A stretch of DNA of 64,000 nt. Origin: Calycina herbarum (lineage: Eukaryota > Ascomycota > Leotiomycetes > Helotiales > Pezizellaceae). How positions within the stretch are numbered: position 1 is the first letter of the stretch; every line of letters starts with the position of its first letter. Of this stretch, positions 57,901 through 64,000 are shown in pieces. Both the position numbers and the translations under genes were made by a program. The stretch is from the NCBI GenBank assembly GCA_001414485.1, contig LLEY01000256.1, positions 1 through 64,000 on the forward strand. The letters run 5' to 3'. Below the pieces are notes generated by a model that worked only from the letters and a program-made list of their open reading frames with translations, was not told where the DNA came from and searched no databases.

Positions 57901-60572
57901 TGGGATTTTTAAAAAATGTTCAATTCCAAACTTCATCTGAAGTTTTCATGAAGTCATTGTTAACTTGAAGCGTGTTGCAGTGGCGGTCCACGTAATTGAC
58001 TTGTTCGAACAGTGGGCTCAAGCTGTTTGCCAAGATGTATAAAACGTAACCTTCAGCGTCTTTTTGAATTGAACAGGTCGATGTTCGAACATACAGCGGA
58101 AACGTGCTGGTGGAGGTCGAGGTCCTCGATCGGGTCCAGTGAGTTGATGCAACGCCGTGGGCGCCGAATTGGAGGAGAGCAGGTGATGTTTTCTTGTTTC
58201 GACCATGTTTCTCCACGCGCTGATTTGTTGCGAGGTGGAGGCCGCTTCCGTGGTCCGTACTTACTTGATGCTATCGCCGACAGGTAGGGTCCAAATCGCC
58301 TCCTTTCGAGGTAAAACCATTACGACGTCATTATCAGACGATTTTTCTGTTCGCTTTTTCAAATCGCTTATTTAGAGAGAGAAAATGAGCTCGGTTCTAC
58401 TCCGTAGAGTTACTGTGGTCTCAACGCATGAAGGTGCTCTGCTCGGCTAGCTGTTTTCCTGTTGGCGAACAACATCCTCAATGACACATGAGACAGTTGT
58501 TGTTTGTACGGTAAATAGGTCAGCCGGTAGACCTCCCAAGTCTCTTGAGTGTGTCTTGGTTGGAGCAAATGTTTCTATGTTTCGCTTTCTTTGCTTCTTT
58601 GGATATTAGCTCCCTTTATTACCCCACCCAAGATTTGGAAGAGCCTCATGCAGGAGCAGTCGCGAAATCCCATCTTGGAAGCTTGAGTGGTCGGTCGTCT
58701 TCAAGGCTTGAATTTTCGTTGCTTTTTTATATGGAACAACTGGACTTGGCTGTTGGATCTTCTGGAAGCCGCAGAAGAAGCGTGCTAAGGCATTGTGAGA
58801 ATGTTTTTGGACACCGCACGCACCGAGGAAGGAAAGCGCCGTCTTCCAAAAGTTTGGTACCTAACATATTGGCCATCTCTTCGGTCGCCGTTGACGTGTC
58901 TGTGTCGTCGCCGGCTCTCTGGTTGCCCCTGAGTTTGGCCTCTTTTTCCCGTTTTCCTCACCATTTTCCGTTTGGCCGCTTGAGCCAGCTTCGGTGACAG
59001 TTTAGCAGGCTGGTGCAGTACCTGCAGACAGTGTACTAATGCAGGTTGCAGCATGCAGATAACCATGATCAGAAATCTGCATGTACTTCGCCTATGATAG
59101 GTTTCTCCGCAGGCGGAGGCCTCGTGCTTCTCCAGGTTCCAGCTTTGTATTCGTTGTGGCTGCTTTGCCAATTTGATTTTTGCGATTTAGACGTAGTCAC
59201 CCAGCGCCGATTTAACTTGGGGAAGATTGAGGCTTGTGCTTATATGTATCTCAACTCAACCCACAAGGCTCTGACTTTGGGATGATGCCGAGAAAGTTGT
59301 CCCTGTCTGGTGTGTGTCCCCGAATAAAGTCGTTTGGCGTGAAGTGGTGTGTAGAGCGGAGGGGGCACGGTTCGACTGGCACTGGATCTGCCGGAGAGTC
59401 TCCGGCCCCAGTCTATTCCGAAGTCAAGACTCCAGTCCAGGAGATGAGAGGGAGAGGGAGAGAGGTAGAAGCTTTCTATGGGAAGCTTGGATAGATGGGA
59501 TCTGAGAGAGATACCGATCATATCTGACTTTTGCATCAAACGTATACGAGGAGAGAGTACATTTCTGTCGAGTTACCTCGTGTAACTGAAGCGGGTGCAA
59601 CTTGCAAAGATCCGCTAGGTACTTGTTGTAACTTACACCACATGGGCCTAGTCTTCCGCTGTCTGCCTCTTGGCTCCCTTGCTAGTTGAAGCCGAAGCAC
59701 TGCGTTCATAAGGTAGGCGCAGAGGAGGGGCAATAGGTAGGCTTGTATAGCTCGGTGAGTCGGTACTCGATTTTGACGGCTGCACTGCACCCTCAGGGGT
59801 TAGCGGGAAAGCTACTGATTAACTGATTACTCGAGGCGGGTGCAGGAACGACCCAAGTTTGTCATGAACTCCCTGTACTAGTGGAGTCAGTTGACGGGAT
59901 TGGTTTTAGGATTCGAATACGATGAGATGAATGTTTTTAGTGCAGTAGGAGTTTATTTGTTGTGAATAGTCTCTTTACTCTCTGGTAGCAAAGTAAGAGT
60001 CAAGCCAGCACACTGTGAATCAAAGTCAATCTGACGTGAGGAAAACCAACTACTATTACTTTCAGCGCCTATTGCGGTTTGGTGGAGAGCCTTCTTCTTA
60101 CCCGCCTACTCGTACATCCACCCACGCATACCTTGGTTCTTTTTGATAATATCAGCTGTCTGCAGGAGAGAGTGGCATCTGCATCTGCACGTTTCTTACA
60201 TTAACTCTTTTACCCTAATTCGATAGTTACTTCTTACCGTACGGCCTCAATCTCGAAGGAGTAGACAGCTAAACCCCTTACGGCAACTACACTCCTCCAA
60301 AGTCCCAATCTGTACAGGCCGGCGCATCAAAGCGCTCTCCACGATCACGGCCCAAATGAAGCAAATCTCCTGAGATCCTCTCGAGACCCTCTCCCTCCGT
60401 CGCTGCCATTGATTTGTCTTCCGTCACCTGCTGCCTTTCTCCCCTGTACCTGTATCTTAAGCCGGCAGCAGATGTTGTAGCGCTTGACAAAACCTTTGGG
60501 TTTTGCGACACCGAGACAGGATCTCCCTACCGTTCAGGCATTCCGAAACCCTTCAACAACATCTCTTCCACT

Positions 60573-60594
60573 CGCGCAGCGCAGCGCAGCGCAG
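60573..60594. repeat. Pentanucleotide microsatellite (GCGCA)n
   Basis: About four units of CGCAG, 190 bases upstream of the Bem3-like ATG. Confidence 0.85.
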
Positions 60595-60782
60595 ACCGCC
60601 CGCTGTGAGCTCCGCTTGCACACTGCACCCTCTGCACCGCACTGCAGCATTCTCAGCGTCCCTTGCCCGCGCCGTACGGAGTCCTTGCCTTGCGCCTAAT
60701 TAATTGACTCCAGTAGCGTTCAGCGTGCTGTACGCAGTAACGTATTCCTCTCTACCGGGCACTACTGTAGCAGGCCGAGCAG

Positions 60783-63700
60783 ATGTCACAGCAGCAGACG
60801 CAGACCTCGTCCTCCTCCGAGTCGACCAGCAAGAGGTACGCATAGTCCACTGTTCTACTCCCTATAACATTCACAACCTCTATTGCTTCACTTGTGACCT
60901 GCCTCACCTACCACCTGCCCACCTCTCCCATCTCCACCTTGGTGCCAACCACCTCACCACCTCACCACCTCACCATACTCCAGACTCACTTGGCTCATAC
61001 CTCAATTCTCCCTTCTAGGTCTCAGCGCAAGGCCGCCCCAAGCCCACTCCAAACGAGTACTACTGCTGCATCTCCGCCCACCAGCGTGACGCCAACCAGA
61101 AGTACTTTTGACAGGAACGGTGCTGATCACACATTTTCTTCGCCGCGCTCTATACAACATCACAGTTCCGAGGAAGGTCCTCGGTCGCCAAAAGAGCGTC
61201 TGGACGATCTACTGGCCTCGGAAAAGAGCTTCTACCGATCTGAAGGAGAATCTTCAACCGATAGAGAGCAGAAGGCGGCAGGGAAGACTCCAAAGTACGT
61301 GGTAATACCTCCCCAGGCGACCCCCAGAGTGCTTACACCAATTCGCAGATTTGGACCCCCTCTCAACGATACGAATGGTAGCTTTCGAAGTGTCTCTGAT
61401 CCTGTCTCGAAGCCCCAAGGAGGGTCAATAAATACTACGAATACGAGACCTCTACCAGCAACGACCCCCCAGCACCGAGTAGATATGGCTCGACCACCTC
61501 CAAGAACGTCCTCGATCGACTCGGCCATCTCTTCATTGTCTGGCAGCAACCATTCGCAAAAGGCCTCTCAGGATATCAAGTCTGGGTCTCCCGATATTGC
61601 CAACCTGATACAAACTGCTGGGTCACCCGAGGCTGTAATACAGTATCTGCTCAAGGAGAAGCAATCGCAGGCAGCACAAAACGCACAGCTATGGCGGTTA
61701 GTAGACAAGCAGAGAGCCATGATTCTGGGGTTAAATAAGGATCTGGAACGGGCATTGAAGGACAAGGAGCGATACAGAAAGAAATTGAAGGAAAGTCTTG
61801 CACACCTAGCGAACCCTTCTCCCGTGGACTCGACTCAAGGCATGACCGGCTCTGACGCAGGATCAACCACTTCGGATTCCAGGAATATTGAAGATGGGTC
61901 AAGAAGAAAAGATTCTGATGCTCAAGTTTCCCCTGGATTGAGCCACTCGCCAGAAGAACACCCACCATCTCCAATTGATGTAGCCCTAGCACCATATCCG
62001 ATTACACCACCAGCATACGCTTCCCAAACACCGGCATTGACTAACATGGTTGAAGCCGAGCACAAAATGCCATCTCCAACGCAACATGCTTTCCAGCAGT
62101 ACGATCCCGATTCATCACCACGTGGATTTGAAGCAGGCCAGCAGGAACGAAAGGCCCCTGAGATAGAAATTGACCAAGGAGTGCCGTATAATGCGTCTTT
62201 GCCTCCATCGAGGAGTGTTCCTTCCAAACCACCACGAGGACCTCCTCCAAGTGTACCACCACCAAAAGCGCCAATGTCAAGCCAGACTCCTACACTCACC
62301 CTGATAGAACCATCTCCTAATCCAGATGAAGGCTTGCGAACCTTCCCAGTACCCCCGCGAAAAGCTCCTCCTGCCCCTCTGAACCTTGGAAATAAGAGCA
62401 ACCCAAGTTCCCACCTGCGACATGCTTCGGCCACTGGCGAAGAATCGGATTCCGACTATGATGACATTTTGGAAGTTGATGAGATACCAGCTTTTCCTGA
62501 ACGAGGGCGGCGAAAGACGAGAGAGGATGATGAGAGAGAACGTGAAATGGCAGCTATGAAGCAGGCCGCATTACGAAGTGGATCGAAAAAGAGTGCTCAA
62601 AGTAGTGCCAAGGGAAACCCCAAATCTAGGCCTACTACTCCCAAGGACGGATCATTTCCAGCAGGAGCAGATCCAATGCCATTGAGCCCCAGTTCGCGAC
62701 CAACGGTGCCAATTGCTCCACCGGATGCACACCTGCGCCATCTTTCTCCAATGGGTGAGAACTCCGGTTCTCTAGCAGGTATGCTGAGTGATGCGTCGGA
62801 CAAGGTGACAGAGCGGGTGATATCAACTCCATTGATGAGCCCGGGACTTCCTTTGAGCCCAAGACCTGCGGATCGTGGAATGGGTTCTCCACTTCCACGT
62901 AACAACTCCAATCATGCTTCGATGGGATCTGTTGGCTCTATCGGTTCTCCTCCTCTATCTCCTCGTGGGATGGGAGCTTTCCCTGGGTCTGTTCCTCTTT
63001 CACCGCGAGCTCCTCGACAGCCTATTCCACTACCACCAGGAACTCCCATGTCTCTCACTTCACCTCCTGGGTCCGGCCCATTATCACCATTATTAGCACC
63101 AAAAGGCGAGCCTCTTCAGCTTGTATCACCAAAGCCTTTGACAATTGGCAACAAGAAGGGTAGAGACAGTCCTAGCGACGACAGCCCTAAAGGATCTCCC
63201 GTTTATCAAAGCCCGATCTCGAGTGCCATCGACCGATCATTGGTTACAGACGAGTATCCCGACTTGTTACTTCCCCCTAATGCACTTCCCTCGATTGATG
63301 TCAAGGTTGCCTCATCACGCTTGAAGCCTTCTCGACAAAGTCTGTTGTTCCCAAAGAATTCCGAAGAAGACCCTGTCTTTACTCTTGCAGTTTTCAACAG
63401 ATCAGAAGGCCGAGAACTTTGGCGAGTTGAGAAAGATTCTTCATCACTTGCACGACTCGACCAAACCTTGAAGCAATCGCCTACATTTACAGCCAAAACT
63501 CCGGATAGGTCCTTGTTCAGCGGGCATGCTCCTGCTAAGGTAGACGCAAGACGTATCGCTTTGGATACTTACCTAGATGAAGTTATGAACACCCAGATGG
63601 ATACAGCCTCAGCCATTGAAGTATGCAAATATCTTTCTACAAACACATTGGCGCCTCACGGGGAAGATTCTACTCCTGATTCGGCCAATGAGAGCCCCGT

Positions 63701-64000
63701 TAAGACTGGTCCTGGCGGTAGACCATTGAAAAACGGATACCTGACCAAGAGGGGGAAGAATTTCGGTGGATGGAAGGCTCGATACTTCGTACTGGACGGT
63801 CCAGTTTTCAAATACTACGAATCACCAGGTGGACCTCATCTAGGCACGATCAAGCTACCCAGCGCACAAATCGGAAAGCAACAACAACAGAATGATTCGC
63901 CGGCACGTGCCGACGCTGATGACACAGAAAACCAATATCGACATGCCTTTTTAATTTTGGAGCCTAAACGAAAGGACTCTAGCAGTCTTGTAAGACATGT
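60783..64000 (+). CDS. BEM3: Bem3-like Rho GTPase-activating protein, truncated at window edge
   Basis: Exon 1 is 60783-60835 and exon 2 is 61019 to beyond 64000; the intron is 183 bases (GTACGC to TTCTAG) and holds a CCACCTCA-type repeat. The frame is open to the edge, giving 1011 codons so far. A Ser/Pro/Thr-rich N-terminus comes first. A coiled coil lies at about residues 230-278 (KEKQSQAAQNAQLWRLVDKQ..., LERALKDKERYRKKLKESL). A long Pro-rich region with many SP and PPP motifs follows. A PX domain lies at about 758-892 (SIDVKVASSRLKPSRQSLLF, FTLAVFNRSEGRELWRVEKD, SAIEVCKYLSTN). A PH domain starts at about 918 (LKNGYLTKRGKNFGGWKARYFVLDG). PX then PH in this order is the Bem3/RgaB pattern, and a RhoGAP domain should follow outside the window. 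Such proteins bind phosphoinositides and turn off Cdc42 in polarised growth. The segment 61291-61345 could be a small intron but is in frame, so it is retained. The RhoGAP part is inferred, not seen. Confidence 0.88.

Larger units (their letters stand above)
54385..60782. other. Long gene-poor region, 6.4 kb
   Basis: No gene is supported. 54.7-55.6 kb is AT-rich with a hairpin-forming tandem repeat (listed separately) and an AGTAG-type run near 54,971-54,993. 55.7-57.4 kb has average composition with chance frames. 57.6-60.7 kb is GC-richer, with antisense frame pairs such as 58545-58997 (plus) and 58785-59171 (minus), neither with a family nor splice partners. The right end probably contains a long 5' leader of the Bem3-like gene. 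A decayed or fast-evolving gene could be hidden here and would need transcript data to see. Confidence 0.45.

Noticed and set aside
61291..61345. Possible 55-base intron in the Bem3-like gene
   Set aside because: GT and AG ends exist and reading phase is kept either way, but the sequence is also open and Pro/Thr-rich like its surroundings. It is left in the coding model as undecided.
61922..62434. 170-codon minus-strand frame, Gly-rich
   Set aside because: It lies antisense to the Pro/Ser-rich part of the Bem3-like protein. The same applies to the neighbouring minus-strand frames 62597-62911 and 63206-63496.

Overview
This window looks like nuclear DNA of a filamentous ascomycete, most likely a leotiomycete close to Sclerotiniaceae (Botrytis, Sclerotinia, Monilinia). 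The reasons are short introns of about 45-110 bases with GTAAGT/GTATGT-type donors, moderate GC in genes against AT-rich gene-poor stretches, and a gene set typical of filamentous fungi (ERMES Mdm34, hybrid histidine kinase, sugar porter, class 3 lipase). The genus is an inference; nothing here was searched against a database.

Layout. Positions 1-350 hold a foldback element with perfect 83-base arms. A low-confidence gene (1625-2719, minus) and a zinc-finger-like protein (2924-3781, plus) follow. From 5.6 to 17.5 kb come an Hsp70-like ATPase (minus), an RCC1-repeat protein (plus), the proteasome alpha2 subunit (minus), a RING-CH membrane E3 ligase (plus) and an MFS sugar porter (plus). From 17.5 to 23.6 kb is a gene-poor stretch with two related degenerate repeat blocks around a small J-domain gene. 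From 23.6 to 36.3 kb lie a synaptojanin-type phosphoinositide phosphatase (minus), a GAF-containing hybrid histidine kinase, a secreted class 3 lipase and a small cysteine-containing protein (all plus). After an AT-rich gap come IPK1 (minus) and MDM34 (plus), which are divergent. An unrecognised 218-residue protein, a putative mitochondrial protein, SYF2, COQ11 and YAF9 occupy 46.4-54.4 kb. A 6.4-kb gap then leads to a Bem3-like PX-PH protein that runs off the right edge.

Most genes are unrelated housekeeping or signalling genes, and no biosynthetic cluster is visible. Several functions do touch one another: three proteins act on phosphoinositides or inositol phosphates (synaptojanin, IPK1, and the PX-PH Rho regulator), and two sit at mitochondria (MDM34, COQ11). 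I see this as coincidence of gene order, not an operon-like unit.

Exon boundaries were worked out by hand from donor/acceptor sites and reading phase. Every spliced model below except the truncated last gene sums to a whole number of codons. I did not find a convincing undescribed system. The most interesting signals are the foldback element, the duplicated degenerate repeat blocks, a charged insertion in proteasome alpha2, and an unexplained open frame antisense to the 47-kb gene.
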